Below are positions 33,762-41,386 of a DNA stretch of 64,000 nt, piece after piece. The notes under the pieces are model-generated. The model was given only the letters and a program-made list of their open reading frames with translations. It did not search any database and was not told where the DNA came from. The translations under genes and the position numbers were made by a program. This DNA is from Nitrospira sp. (GTDB taxonomy: Bacteria > Nitrospirota > Nitrospiria > Nitrospirales > Nitrospiraceae), in contig JAURZE010000026.1 in NCBI GenBank assembly GCA_030653545.1, positions 124,001-188,000 of the forward strand. Direction: 5' to 3'. The first letter of the stretch is position 1. Each line of letters begins with the position of its first letter.

Positions 33762-34328
33762 CTATCGCGCCAACCGCTTGTCTTCTTCCTTCTCCAGCCG
33801 GTCGAACATCTTGTCGGCATTCTTTCGGACAAAATCGCGCACCTGCGCATTGAGTTCTTTCGCCTGCTCCAAGTTGTTCTTCATTTCTTCGAGGTTCAGC
33901 TTGGTAAGGACGTAATAGGTATTGGTCTTCTCGTCTTTATATCGATCGATCGGACGCACGCCGCTCAACGTCGCCGTCGTGACCGTCTTGATCGCCCGCT
34001 CGACATTCTGCTCTTCCGTGTTTCTGGTGAAATCGCCGGCTGTCGTCGACGCGGCGTAATCTCTCATCAGGTAACCGGTGTACGTTTCAAAGGTCTTGGC
34101 TATTTCAGCGCGCGCGCGATTCTCTGCCGTATCCCAGGCCAACGGCTCGTTCCGCACACCGACCACCGCCCCCACCCCATAGAACGCCTTGCTATCCTTC
34201 TCGTTGAAGGCTCCCGACCCCTTTTGCACCCACTTTGGAGGGCCACCACAAGCGGCAAGTCCGACCAGGAGAACAATGGCAAGCCCGCTGCCGGCCAGTC
34301 TCGTAAAACGCCCTTGCGATGTAGCCAT
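33762..34328 (-). CDS. LPP20-family lipoprotein, short
   Basis: 188 aa from the ATG at 34328 (AAGGAGG 5 nt upstream); an in-frame ATG 5 codons earlier is less likely. The lipobox is VLLVGLAACGGPP. PPKWVQKGSGAFNEKDSKAF then YGVGAVVGVRN is the LPP20 opening, followed by DTAENRARAEIAKTFETYTG, a helical domain, and a coiled C-terminus (NLEQAKELNAQVRDFVRKNA). It is the first gene of the four-lipoprotein cluster and shares its opening motif with the protein at 30452-31597, so the two are paralogous parts of one system. Confidence 0.85.
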   Translation of the reverse strand: MATSQGRFTRLAGSGLAIVLLVGLAACGGPPKWVQKGSGAFNEKDSKAFYGVGAVVGVRNEPLAWDTAENRARAEIAKTFETYTGYLMRDYAASTTAGDFTRNTEEQNVERAIKTVTTATLSGVRPIDRYKDEKTNTYYVLTKLNLEEMKNNLEQAKELNAQVRDFVRKNADKMFDRLEKEEDKRLAR

Positions 34329-34504
34329 GCGATCCTCCTTCATGACGAGAAATTGAGTACGTGGTGCGTGAAACGTTTCGAAAATTCGCGTGAAATCATG
34401 CTAGCATGCGACTTTACTTCAGTCAACGCAACGGCGTATGAACGGTTGACGAGACTGCGCCTATTCAATCCACCCGGTGACGATTTTTAGGGGAGGCACA
34501 CACT

Positions 34505-34675
34505 GTGGCCGACGTTCAAATAGAAGACGGCATTATCAAGATCGCCAGCTTGGAGATTCAGGATCCCAAGGCCGCCGCGGTCCTGGCAGAATATCCGCAA
34601 GTGCGCTGGGCCGAAATCACGAGACGCGCGCTGAAGATCGGATTGGGCTATCTCAAGGGTGGGGGAAAAGACTAG
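34505..34675 (+). CDS. 56-residue hypothetical protein
   Basis: GTG at 34505 with GGGAGG 9 nt upstream; TAG at 34673-34675. The protein reads VADVQIEDGIIKIASLEIQD, continues with PKAAAVLAEYPQVRWAEITR, and ends in a Gly-rich tail. It has a compact alpha/beta look with no membrane segment. Its stop overlaps the stop of the convergent caspase-like gene (34672-34674). It lies opposite the LPP20 operon, about 180 bp from its start, so a shared divergent promoter region is likely. No family is recognised. The strong ribosome site and codon use support it. Confidence 0.62.
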   Translation: MADVQIEDGIIKIASLEIQDPKAAAVLAEYPQVRWAEITRRALKIGLGYLKGGGKD

Positions 34676-36066
34676 GGCTTCCTCTGAGCGTCAGCCTGAC
34701 TGACTGCCGCTCGCGCACGGGAATCGGTTCCGCCCAACTCGACATAGCGGCGAAACGCCTCGACGGACTTTGTCTGATCCTTCAGATGATCGGCATAGAG
34801 CGTACCGAGCGAAAAATAGACATCCTGATAACCGGCATTCACCTTCAGCGCCTGCAAGAGCGCCTGTTCGGCCTCCGGGAAGCTCCCCCGCTTTTCATAG
34901 ATCAACCCCAACGTGTAGTACGAGTCAGGATTCGTGGGCGCATGCTTCACGGCCAGTTGGCCGGCGGTCAATGCCTCGTCAAGGTTAGGCAGAATCTCCA
35001 GCCGTACGTAACTTTTCAGCACATAGGCTTCGCCGAATTCGGGATTGAATTCAATCGCGCGATTCAGTCGTTCGAGCGCTTCCTCGACGCGCTTCCCCTC
35101 CTGGAGCAACGCAAACGCCTGATCGTATTGCGCCTTCGCCGCCTGTTGCCGTTCAGCCGGCGTCTGGGGCCCCGCGCCGAGCACAAACGCCGTCTTGCGC
35201 CCTTCGATGAGAATGATATCGCCATCCCCGTCCAGCCTGGCGGATATCGGATGCTGCTGCCCCTGCGTGACGGCGGGAAGCTCCTTCTCAAGGTACGCGC
35301 CCAACTCGGACGCCATCAGCCAACCGTTCTTGTTCAGATCCGCCGCACCCTGCAACCCCGTCAGAAGCGATTTCACGAACAGACTCGCATCCCCCACGCG
35401 CTTGGACACTTCTCCCTTATCCCCGGCCGTAATCACCTGCATCGCACGGCGTTCCGTGTCGTCCTCCGGTGTCAAGCGGCCTTCGAGCGACAACTGCTGC
35501 GGTGCCGTGGCTTCCCATCCCCGAACCGCGGTATCAAGAATGAGCAGGGTATGCTTCGCCGCCAGGCGTCGGGTAAATTCCTTGAGCTGGTCAAAGGTAA
35601 TGGACTTGGCGACATTATTGATCTGCGCATCCGACGGAACCAGGTAGCCGAGATCCTTCCCATCGGCATCTTGCGTCACTCCGGAATGGCCCACGTAGAA
35701 CAGCACCAGACGATCCATCCGCCCGACCTTGCGCGGCAACATGTCCGACAAGAGCTGCTGTAGATGCCGAAAGCTGGCATCCTTGTCATAGACCTCAACC
35801 ACTTCGTCGAAGCCCATCTGACGAAAGGCCTGTGCCACCGTCTTGGCGTCCGCCAAAGCTCCGGGAATCGAAGGAGCCAGCAGATAGTGCTCGACCCCGA
35901 CGATGACCGCCCAGGACTTATAGTAGAGCCCTTCCGGTTTCCCTAACTGGGCGGAGGCCGGAGAAACTCCGCTCAATCCGGCAAGCCAGAACAGCCCGAT
36001 ACCAAGACTCATGGCACACAAGTTTCGAGTGAACATAGTTGTGATAGATCGAAGAAAAGTTCGCAT
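34672..36066 (-). CDS. Caspase-fold (peptidase C14-like) protein with TPRs, catalytic Cys missing
   Basis: 464 aa with an N-terminal signal peptide (GIGLFWLAGLSGVSPASA). Residues 50-270 form a caspase/metacaspase-like domain: SWAVIVGVEHY, a PGALADAKTVAQAFRQMGF helix, and the His strand LVLFYVGHSG (His127). The cysteine strand reads LLILDTAVRG where active relatives have LDxC, so the nucleophile is Ala180 and peptidase activity is unlikely. Residues 310-450 are TPRs (EALERLNRAIEFNPEFGEAY, SYYTLGLIYEKRGSFPEAEQ). It is therefore a probable periplasmic scaffold. It is convergent with the 56-aa gene. Confidence 0.83.
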   Translation of the reverse strand: MRTFLRSITTMFTRNLCAMSLGIGLFWLAGLSGVSPASAQLGKPEGLYYKSWAVIVGVEHYLLAPSIPGALADAKTVAQAFRQMGFDEVVEVYDKDASFRHLQQLLSDMLPRKVGRMDRLVLFYVGHSGVTQDADGKDLGYLVPSDAQINNVAKSITFDQLKEFTRRLAAKHTLLILDTAVRGWEATAPQQLSLEGRLTPEDDTERRAMQVITAGDKGEVSKRVGDASLFVKSLLTGLQGAADLNKNGWLMASELGAYLEKELPAVTQGQQHPISARLDGDGDIILIEGRKTAFVLGAGPQTPAERQQAAKAQYDQAFALLQEGKRVEEALERLNRAIEFNPEFGEAYVLKSYVRLEILPNLDEALTAGQLAVKHAPTNPDSYYTLGLIYEKRGSFPEAEQALLQALKVNAGYQDVYFSLGTLYADHLKDQTKSVEAFRRYVELGGTDSRARAAVSQADAQRKP

Positions 36067-36264
36067 AAGCAGCTGATGTTGAGCCTACCCTCGGGCTGTG
36101 ACGGCTGTCAAGGAATTGACCTGGCCAACCCGTTCATTTCAAAGACGCACTCGCCATAGGGTAGATCCCCGTACAAATGTATGGGTTGCAGGGGGAGGCC
36201 CCTTTCTCCATAATCATCATATCCGTGCCGAGACGGTTATCGACGAAGGGGAGGCATGTGCGTC

Positions 36265-38154
36265 ATGAGTGAGAAGATCGAGACACTACTGAAGGAAACC
36301 CGAACGTACCAGCCTAGCGCCAAGACCAAAGCCGCCGCCCATATTAAGGACTATGAATCCGAATATAAGAAGTCGATTGCCGATCCGGAGGCGTTTTGGA
36401 GCGGCGTCGCCAAGGAGCTCGACTGGTTTACGCCCTGGAGCAAAGTACTGGAATGGAACTACCCCTTCGCGAAATGGTTTGTGGGAGCCACCTGCAACAT
36501 CTCCTATAACTGTCTTGACCGGCACGTCAAAAATGGCCGGAAGAACAAAGTCGCCGTCATCTGGGTCGGCGAGAACGATACCGAGCGTGTCTTCACTTAC
36601 GGGCAGCTCTACCGCCAGGTCAACCGCTGCGCCAACGCCCTCAAGAAGCTGGGCCTGAAGAAGGGCGACCGCGTCACCATCTATCTCCCGAAAGTTCCCG
36701 AGCAGATTGTCGCCATGCTGGCTTGCGCCCGCATCGGTGTGATCCACAGCGTCGTCTATTCCGGGTTCAGCGCCCCGGCGCTGGCCAATCGCATCCACGA
36801 CGCCGAGTCTCATCTGGTCATCACTGCCGATGTCGGCTACGACCGTGGGAAAGTCATTCCCCTCAAGTCAGTTGTGGACGAAGCGTTGAAGACCTGCCCG
36901 ACGGTCGAGCGCGTCGTCGTCGTGCGCCGGCAAAAGCCGGAAGTCTCGCTTGCAGCCCCCAAAGAAATTGACTGGCACGAATGGCTGAAAGGCGAATCCG
37001 CTGAATGTGAAGCGGTCAAGCTGGACGCCGAAGATCCGCTCTATATCCTGTATACCTCCGGTACGACCGGTAAGCCCAAAGGCGTCGTGCATGTCCACGG
37101 CGGCTACATGGTCGGCACCTACATCACATCGAAATATGTGTTCGACTTGAAAGACGATGACGTGTACTTCTGCGTCGCCGATCCGGGCTGGGTCACCGGC
37201 CACAGTTATATCGTCTACGGCCCGCTGTTGAACGGCGCCACAATCCTCACCGCCGAAGGCAAGCCGGACTATCCGAACCCCGGCCGCTGGTGGGATTTGA
37301 TCGACCGCTATGGCGTCTCGATTTTCTACACGACGCCGACGGCAATCCGCCTGCTCATGCGCTATGGAGAAGACTGGCCCAAGAAGTACGATCTCTCAAC
37401 CTTACGCATCCTCGGCAGCGTCGGCGAACCGATCAATCCGGAAGCCTGGGAGTGGTTCCATCGCGTCACCGGCGGCGACAAACCCATCATGGACACCTGG
37501 TGGCAGACGGAAACCGGCTCGATCCTGATTACACCGCTGCCGACCGTCCCCTTGAAGCCCGGCTCCGCCACGCGGCCGTTCCTTGGGATTGAAGCTGATG
37601 TCGTGGATCGTGAAGGCAACAGCCTCCCGGCCAATGCCGGCGGATTTGCCGTCATCAAGAAACCCTGGCCCTCCATGATGCGCACCATCTACAAAGATCC
37701 GGAGCGCTACAAGACTTACTGGAATACCATCCCGAACTGCTACACCGCCGGCGACGTCTGCCATAAAGACGCCGACGGCTACATGTGGTTCATGGGCCGC
37801 GCCGACGACGTGATCAAGGTTGCGGGCAACCGGCTGGGCACCGCCGAAGTCGAGAGCGCATTGGTAAGTCATCACGCCGTCGCCGAGGCCGCCGTCATCG
37901 GCAAACCCCACAAGACTGTGGGCGAGTCCATCAAGGCCTTCATCATTCTGAAACAAGGCGAAATCGAAAGTCCTGCCTTGATTCAATCGATCAAAGATCA
38001 AGTGATGAAAGAGCTGGGGAAAATCGGGGTGCCGTCTGAAATCGATATTGTGCAGTCACTCCCGAAAACCCGTTCGGGGAAAATTATGCGGCGCGTTCTG
38101 AAGGCCAAGGAACTCGGACAGGATCCAGGAGATATCTCGACGATCGAGGAGTAG
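36265..38154 (+). CDS. acsA: Acetyl-CoA synthetase (AMP-forming)
   Basis: About 629 aa from the ATG at 36265, GGGGAGG 10 nt upstream. ANL-superfamily motifs: P-loop YTSGTTGKPKGVVH, the Trp-containing acetate pocket region DTWWQTETGSILITPLP, DGYMWFMGRADDVIKVAGNR with the hinge, and the C-terminal acetylatable Lys in TRSGKIMRRVL. It converts acetate, ATP and CoA to acetyl-CoA, AMP and PPi, supplying acetyl-CoA to the TCA cycle. It is a single gene, followed 38 bp later by a palindromic repeat that may end its transcript. Confidence 0.96.
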   Translation: MSEKIETLLKETRTYQPSAKTKAAAHIKDYESEYKKSIADPEAFWSGVAKELDWFTPWSKVLEWNYPFAKWFVGATCNISYNCLDRHVKNGRKNKVAVIWVGENDTERVFTYGQLYRQVNRCANALKKLGLKKGDRVTIYLPKVPEQIVAMLACARIGVIHSVVYSGFSAPALANRIHDAESHLVITADVGYDRGKVIPLKSVVDEALKTCPTVERVVVVRRQKPEVSLAAPKEIDWHEWLKGESAECEAVKLDAEDPLYILYTSGTTGKPKGVVHVHGGYMVGTYITSKYVFDLKDDDVYFCVADPGWVTGHSYIVYGPLLNGATILTAEGKPDYPNPGRWWDLIDRYGVSIFYTTPTAIRLLMRYGEDWPKKYDLSTLRILGSVGEPINPEAWEWFHRVTGGDKPIMDTWWQTETGSILITPLPTVPLKPGSATRPFLGIEADVVDREGNSLPANAGGFAVIKKPWPSMMRTIYKDPERYKTYWNTIPNCYTAGDVCHKDADGYMWFMGRADDVIKVAGNRLGTAEVESALVSHHAVAEAAVIGKPHKTVGESIKAFIILKQGEIESPALIQSIKDQVMKELGKIGVPSEIDIVQSLPKTRSGKIMRRVLKAKELGQDPGDISTIEE

Positions 38155-38191
38155 CATCAGCAAAGACAGTCCTTGGATGCCTCAATCGCCT

Positions 38192-38311
38192 CAGGATGCT
38201 CAAAATGGCCGTCCAGCAAGGCCGCAGCGAGCGAAGAGGCGAGGCGTAATAGCCGGTACGTTGAGCCTTCGTGAAGCGAGAACGCCGCTGGCGGACTTTT
38301 TCAGCATCCTG
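38192..38311. repeat. Interspersed palindromic repeat, copy 1
   Basis: This 120-bp element has inverted ends: CAGGATGCT at 38192-38200 and AGCATCCTG at 38303-38311. The ends continue as CTCAAAATGGCCG on the left and CGGACTTTTTCAG on the right, which pair with a few mismatches. The interior (AAGGCCGCAGC-AGCGAAGAGGCGAGGCG, then GAACGCCGCTG) is nearly the same as 45904-46027. It can fold into a long hairpin, and no open frame fits. It lies directly after acsA. The structure resembles a MITE- or REP-like family. Confidence 0.85.
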
Positions 38312-38414
38312 CTAAACGACAAGCCGTTCCGATCCGCCGCCACAAGCGCGGCTGCAGTCCACCCCGCACACCGATGGCTCACCCCCGGTGAGCTCTCATA
38401 CACGAGGAGACGTC

Positions 38415-38885
38415 ATGCGAAATCGAAGCCTACTGGGAAGAGTGTTTCTCTGTGCTGTGCTTGGCCTGGGGATGGCCCTCAGTGCACCAAGCTATTCGGC
38501 GGAACCTGAAAAGCCGACCGCCAAATCCAAGCCTTCAGCCGCCACCAAGGCGACAGCGAAAAAAGTGACCGCCACCAGCACGAAGTATCAGAGCGCCGAA
38601 ACCGCCGGAAAGGCCACGGCCTGCTTCGGCATAGCTCCCAGCATCGAGAAAGTGAGTCCGGATGAGGGCAAGGCCGGCGACAAAGTGACGATTACGGGAA
38701 CGAACTTCGGAAACAGCGACTGCTTGCGCAGTATTTCGTTCGGACCAGGCCACGCCGCCACATTCAAAATCGAGAGCGACAGCAAGATTTCCGCAACCGT
38801 CCCCAGCGGCGGACGCAAAGGCCTGGCGATGCTCACCGTCACGACCGCATCGGGCGAAGTCTCAAAAACGTTTCTGGTGAAATAA
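38415..38885 (+). CDS. Exported IPT/TIG-domain protein
   Basis: 156 aa from the ATG at 38415 (AGGAG 5 nt upstream). The signal peptide has a hydrophobic run FLCAVLGLGMALSA and a cut near SYSA. A low-complexity Lys/Ala/Thr linker (about 25-60) follows. The C-terminal 85 residues are one IPT/TIG Ig-like fold, APSIEKVSPDEGKAGDKVTI then TGTNFGNSDCLRSISFG, ending TASGEVSKTFLVK. Two cysteines may form a disulfide. It probably sits in the periplasm or at the surface and binds a partner. It is preceded by the palindromic repeat and followed by a strong terminator. Confidence 0.85.
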   Translation: MRNRSLLGRVFLCAVLGLGMALSAPSYSAEPEKPTAKSKPSAATKATAKKVTATSTKYQSAETAGKATACFGIAPSIEKVSPDEGKAGDKVTITGTNFGNSDCLRSISFGPGHAATFKIESDSKISATVPSGGRKGLAMLTVTTASGEVSKTFLVK

Positions 38886-38901
38886 CCGCTTGAAGTTAGA
38901 T

Positions 38902-38937
38902 CCCCGTTCTTAACCACGCACAAGGTTGAGAACGGGG
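38902..38937 (+). terminator. Strong hairpin after the IPT/TIG gene
   Basis: CCCCGTTCTTAACC (38902-38915), loop ACGCACAA, and GGTTGAGAACGGGG (38924-38937): 14 paired positions with one T-G wobble. It starts 17 nt after the stop codon at 38885. No T-run follows, so termination would rest on the stem alone. Confidence 0.6.
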
Positions 38938-39056
38938 CGCGAGGTTTCGCTAGTCCGCGTCTTCCTGACAAACTTTACATTCGATCTCGATGAGTGGTTC
39001 GACGGGCACATCCAGCCAGCACACATCCAGATTACTTAGAATTTCCCCATTCGTCC

Positions 39057-39144
39057 TTCCAACGCTCGTCATAACCGGCAACAAAAAAGCGGGGTGACGG
39101 AAGCGCACGGTTTTTAGTTGTCCGGGTTGAAGACGTTGTTAGGC
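39057..39144 (-). repeat. attC-like site after the cassette-like gene 39146-39934
   Basis: On the minus strand it begins GCCTAAC directly after the TGA stop of the gene and ends GTTGGAA. Both match the attC core pattern (RYYYAAC...GTTRRRY) except the last base. Between the cores the strand folds as AACC(C)GG(A)CAAC against GTTGCCGGTT, a near-perfect stem with two extrahelical bases, as attC sites need for IntI recognition. The right-hand boundary is less certain. Confidence 0.5.
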
Positions 39145-39145
39145 C

Positions 39146-39934
39146 TCATGAAAGATCTGCCAAGAGCTCCGGCAATATCTTCTTCTGGGCTTTCTCCGCA
39201 TTCATCAAGACCATAGCACTCAGCGCCTTTATCGCTTCGCCGCGGGAACCGAACATGATTGCATGAAACTTAACGATTGGTTCGATTTCGTAGGCCCCCT
39301 TTCCAGCCACTGCATCTTCGACCACTTTGTTGATTCTTTCGATATCTGTGCAGGCAGATTCCTCCAATTTCGTGTATTTGGGATCCCCCATGCCAACACC
39401 TTCATTCTCTTCTGTTGACATCCTCACGACGATTGCTCGAATGATAGTGTTCCAGACCATGTTGTGCACTCGCATCTCAGTTTTGCGCGCTGCATATCGC
39501 ATTGATGCGTAGACAGAAGCGCAACAATTCCAGTTGAGAGACCTCCCGTTTCCCTCAAGAGGGGCGAACAGATTTGTTTTCTCTGCGTAGTTCTTGTGCG
39601 CTTCAATCGCAATATCCAGTTCGCTTATGTGGATGCCGTACTCGTACTTGTCGGGTTTGTTGTGCTGCGGCTGAACTGGGGTATTTTTCGGAGACGGCGA
39701 GGTTGCTACTGGTGCCTCTGTCGGTCGGTTAATCTGCCTTATGACCTTCTTATTCAAGAATGCACCGAACCCTTGCCATGATCCAAACCCAATAAACAAC
39801 AGGACGGCGGAAATTAGAAAGGAAATAGCCCAGCCGCGACTGTCATCAAGTCCATATTCGCCAATACCGTATAGCTGGATTATGGCGACTATCAGGCCGA
39901 CGCCAATAAGTACGGCTCGTTGATATTTGTTCAT
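39146..39934 (-). CDS. Hypothetical membrane protein, cassette-like
   Basis: 262 aa. The N-terminus has two membrane helices (AVLIGVGLIVAIIQLYGIGE and WAISFLISAVLLFIGFGSWQ). A Pro/Thr-rich linker (about 70-95) leads to a soluble helical domain containing KYEYGIHISELDIAIEAHKN and a Met/Ala-rich C-terminus. I recognise no family. Its GC content and A/T-ending codons are unlike the neighbours, a sign of foreign origin. The stop codon is followed at once by an attC-like site, and a GTTAGGC core lies 20 bp upstream of the start, as in an integron gene cassette. Confidence 0.75.
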   Translation of the reverse strand: MNKYQRAVLIGVGLIVAIIQLYGIGEYGLDDSRGWAISFLISAVLLFIGFGSWQGFGAFLNKKVIRQINRPTEAPVATSPSPKNTPVQPQHNKPDKYEYGIHISELDIAIEAHKNYAEKTNLFAPLEGNGRSLNWNCCASVYASMRYAARKTEMRVHNMVWNTIIRAIVVRMSTEENEGVGMGDPKYTKLEESACTDIERINKVVEDAVAGKGAYEIEPIVKFHAIMFGSRGEAIKALSAMVLMNAEKAQKKILPELLADLS

Positions 39935-39953
39935 CGTGTACGAGCCCCCTGAG

Positions 39954-40030
39954 GCCTAACAGTGCTTAGACGGATCCGCATAAGAGCGGAATCTGCTAAT
40001 TTCTGCCTGTATAACACGCCGCTGACCGAC
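39954..40030 (-). repeat. Core site plus diverged repeat (copy A) ahead of the cassette-like gene
   Basis: The plus strand reads GCCTAACAGTGCTTAGAC, then a hairpin GGATCCGC-ATAAGA-GCGGAATC, then TGCTAATTTCTGCCTGTATA. The same order recurs at 40812-40888. GCCTAAC (39954-39960) is a perfect core site. The segment may be a partial attC of a lost cassette. Confidence 0.45.
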
Positions 40031-40084
40031 GAAATTGTTCTCTGACCTCAATTCTTTCGAGCTTCGGTGGCATCATTATCAGGG

Positions 40085-40183
40085 GCCTAACACCCTGTCT
40101 CTCAACCGCGAGCTGTACCCTTTGTCACTCCGAATCAGCTCCAGCCTGCAGTTCCGACCATCGGCTGTAGTAGCCCGTTAGAT
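40085..40183 (-). repeat. attC-like site after the DUF2971 gene
   Basis: On the minus strand it starts ATCTAAC, within which lies the TAA stop of the gene, and ends GTTAGGC 99 bp later. Both are perfect attC core sequences. An internal GAGCTG/CAGCTC pair and other partial complementarity lie between. A stop codon inside the first core is a hallmark of integron cassette genes. Confidence 0.55.
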
Positions 40184-40795
40184 GCAAACTGAGACACCAT
40201 CGTGGTCCAGCGTCGCCATCATTACCTTAGCGGTTGGTGCAAGTTTATGAAGAACAGCTTCTAGGTCCTCAGTAGCTCGAGCGCCGAGTAGAATTCTCCG
40301 AATACGACCCACGACGGGAAAGTACGGTTTGCTACTGAATACGCGGTGCTCACACTCATACTGCCAATGCTGAGTCTTGCAAGATAAGACCTCTTCAGGT
40401 CTGGCACCACCTAGAATAGTCGTGCCCCACTCTCGCAGGTTCTCAACATATGAGACCTTCCGCACGTTTTCCTCGATTCCGGAAAAATCTATCTCCACCG
40501 CCACGCCTCTGTGGCTACCCGCGTAGAGCGACCACATCCTGATATCCGAAGAGGTATCGGACAAACTACAGATGCGTTTGTTTCCCGTCCAAGCAGCTAA
40601 GTCTTCAACGCTACTTAGCCTCTTCTCACCTGGTGAATTAAAGTCGAGCCACAACGGCCTCGGCACGGTCGAATAGAACTGTCCCTCGAACGGATCATTA
40701 AGCTCACCGTATTCGGCGCAGTACAGACGCTCATGCATTATGATATCGAGCAAGTATTCCAATGGTGACGGAGGTTTGTATTTATATAGAAGCAC
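40178..40795 (-). CDS. DUF2971-domain protein, cassette-like
   Basis: 205 aa. DUF2971 signs: LNDPFEGQFY near the N-terminus, ICSLSDTSSDIRMWSLYAGS followed by HRGVAVEIDFSG, and CKTQHWQYECEHRVFSSK. The family is of unknown function and is common in mobile and defence-linked settings. Codon use and GC differ from the chromosome around it. The stop TAA lies inside an attC-like core (ATCTAAC), and a GTTGGGC core lies just upstream, so the gene fits an integron cassette. No integrase gene is in the window. Confidence 0.85.
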   Translation of the reverse strand: MLLYKYKPPSPLEYLLDIIMHERLYCAEYGELNDPFEGQFYSTVPRPLWLDFNSPGEKRLSSVEDLAAWTGNKRICSLSDTSSDIRMWSLYAGSHRGVAVEIDFSGIEENVRKVSYVENLREWGTTILGGARPEEVLSCKTQHWQYECEHRVFSSKPYFPVVGRIRRILLGARATEDLEAVLHKLAPTAKVMMATLDHDGVSVCI

Positions 40796-40811
40796 GGCAC
40801 CCCTATTCTGA

Positions 40812-40888
40812 GCCCAACAATGTTTAGGCCGATCCGTATAGGAGCCGGATCTGCAAACTTCTGTCCGTATACCGCGCCACTATGGCCC
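40812..40888 (-). repeat. Core site plus diverged repeat (copy B) ahead of the DUF2971 gene
   Basis: The plus strand reads GCCCAACAATGTTTAGGCC, then hairpin GATCCG-TATAGGAGC-CGGATC, then TGCAAACTTCTGTCCGTATA, parallel to copy A at 39954. GCCCAAC (40812-40818) is a valid core. It ends 10 bp before the ribE fragment. Confidence 0.45.
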
Positions 40889-40897
40889 CTTCAAACT

Positions 40898-41063
40898 TCA
40901 GATCAATCCCCGCTTCTGGAGATAGTCTTTATCGATCACGGGGGTTTGCTTCGGTGCCACCTGCCCTCGCTCTTGGAGCAGGCGTTCGACATATTTGCCG
41001 ATGAGGTCGGATTCGAGATTGACGGGATCATTCACCTGCTTGAGGCCCAACGTCGCCACTTTT
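40898..41063 (-). pseudogene. ribE: Duplicated 3' end of ribE (riboflavin synthase remnant)
   Basis: The minus strand encodes KVATLGLKQVNDPVNLESDL through VIDKDYLQKRGLI and a stop, nearly identical to the C-terminal 54 residues of the intact ribE at 41848-42504. Nucleotide differences are numerous but mostly synonymous, so the fragment derives from a once functional, diverged ribE rather than a fresh local copy. It lacks a start and the first three quarters of the gene. It lies in direct orientation to ribE, with higBA between the two copies. Confidence 0.9.
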
Positions 41064-41075
41064 GGACATGTGCCC

Positions 41076-41378
41076 TCAGGCAACATACTGCTGGATATGC
41101 CGCTCGATTTCTGGCCCAATCGTACGCTTGGCCACTCGCAGGTCAAACTCCCCCTGGAGTCCGATCCAGAGATCCGACGACGTTCCCAAATACCGGCTGA
41201 GCCGAAGCGCGGTATCGGCTGTGATGGCGCGCTTTCCATTGACGATCGCGCTAATCCTACCTGGCGACACATGGATCTCGCGGGCAAGCCGATTGATACT
41301 GATGTCCATTGGCTTCATGAACTCTTCGAACAAAATTTCACCTGGATGTATCGGCTCCAGCAACCGTTTGCGCGCCAT
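41076..41378 (-). CDS. higA: HigA-type antitoxin (XRE family)
   Basis: 100 aa from the ATG at 41378, with GAGGTG about 6 nt upstream. The opening MARKRLLEPIHPGEILFEEF is the HigA/VapI signature. The HTH follows (ISINRLAREIHVSPGRISAI, VNGKRAITADTALRLSRYLG), then the family's TSSDLWIGLQGEFDLRVAKR. It binds and neutralises HigB and represses the pair. The toxin gene lies upstream and ends 8 nt before this start, the usual HigB-then-HigA order. It lies 13 bp from the ribE fragment. Confidence 0.92.
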   Translation of the reverse strand: MARKRLLEPIHPGEILFEEFMKPMDISINRLAREIHVSPGRISAIVNGKRAITADTALRLSRYLGTSSDLWIGLQGEFDLRVAKRTIGPEIERHIQQYVA

Positions 41379-41386
41379 AGTGCACC

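Noticed and set aside
40820-41200. 126-aa plus-strand frame
   Set aside because: It reads across the repeat and the reverse of the ribE fragment; no start signal.
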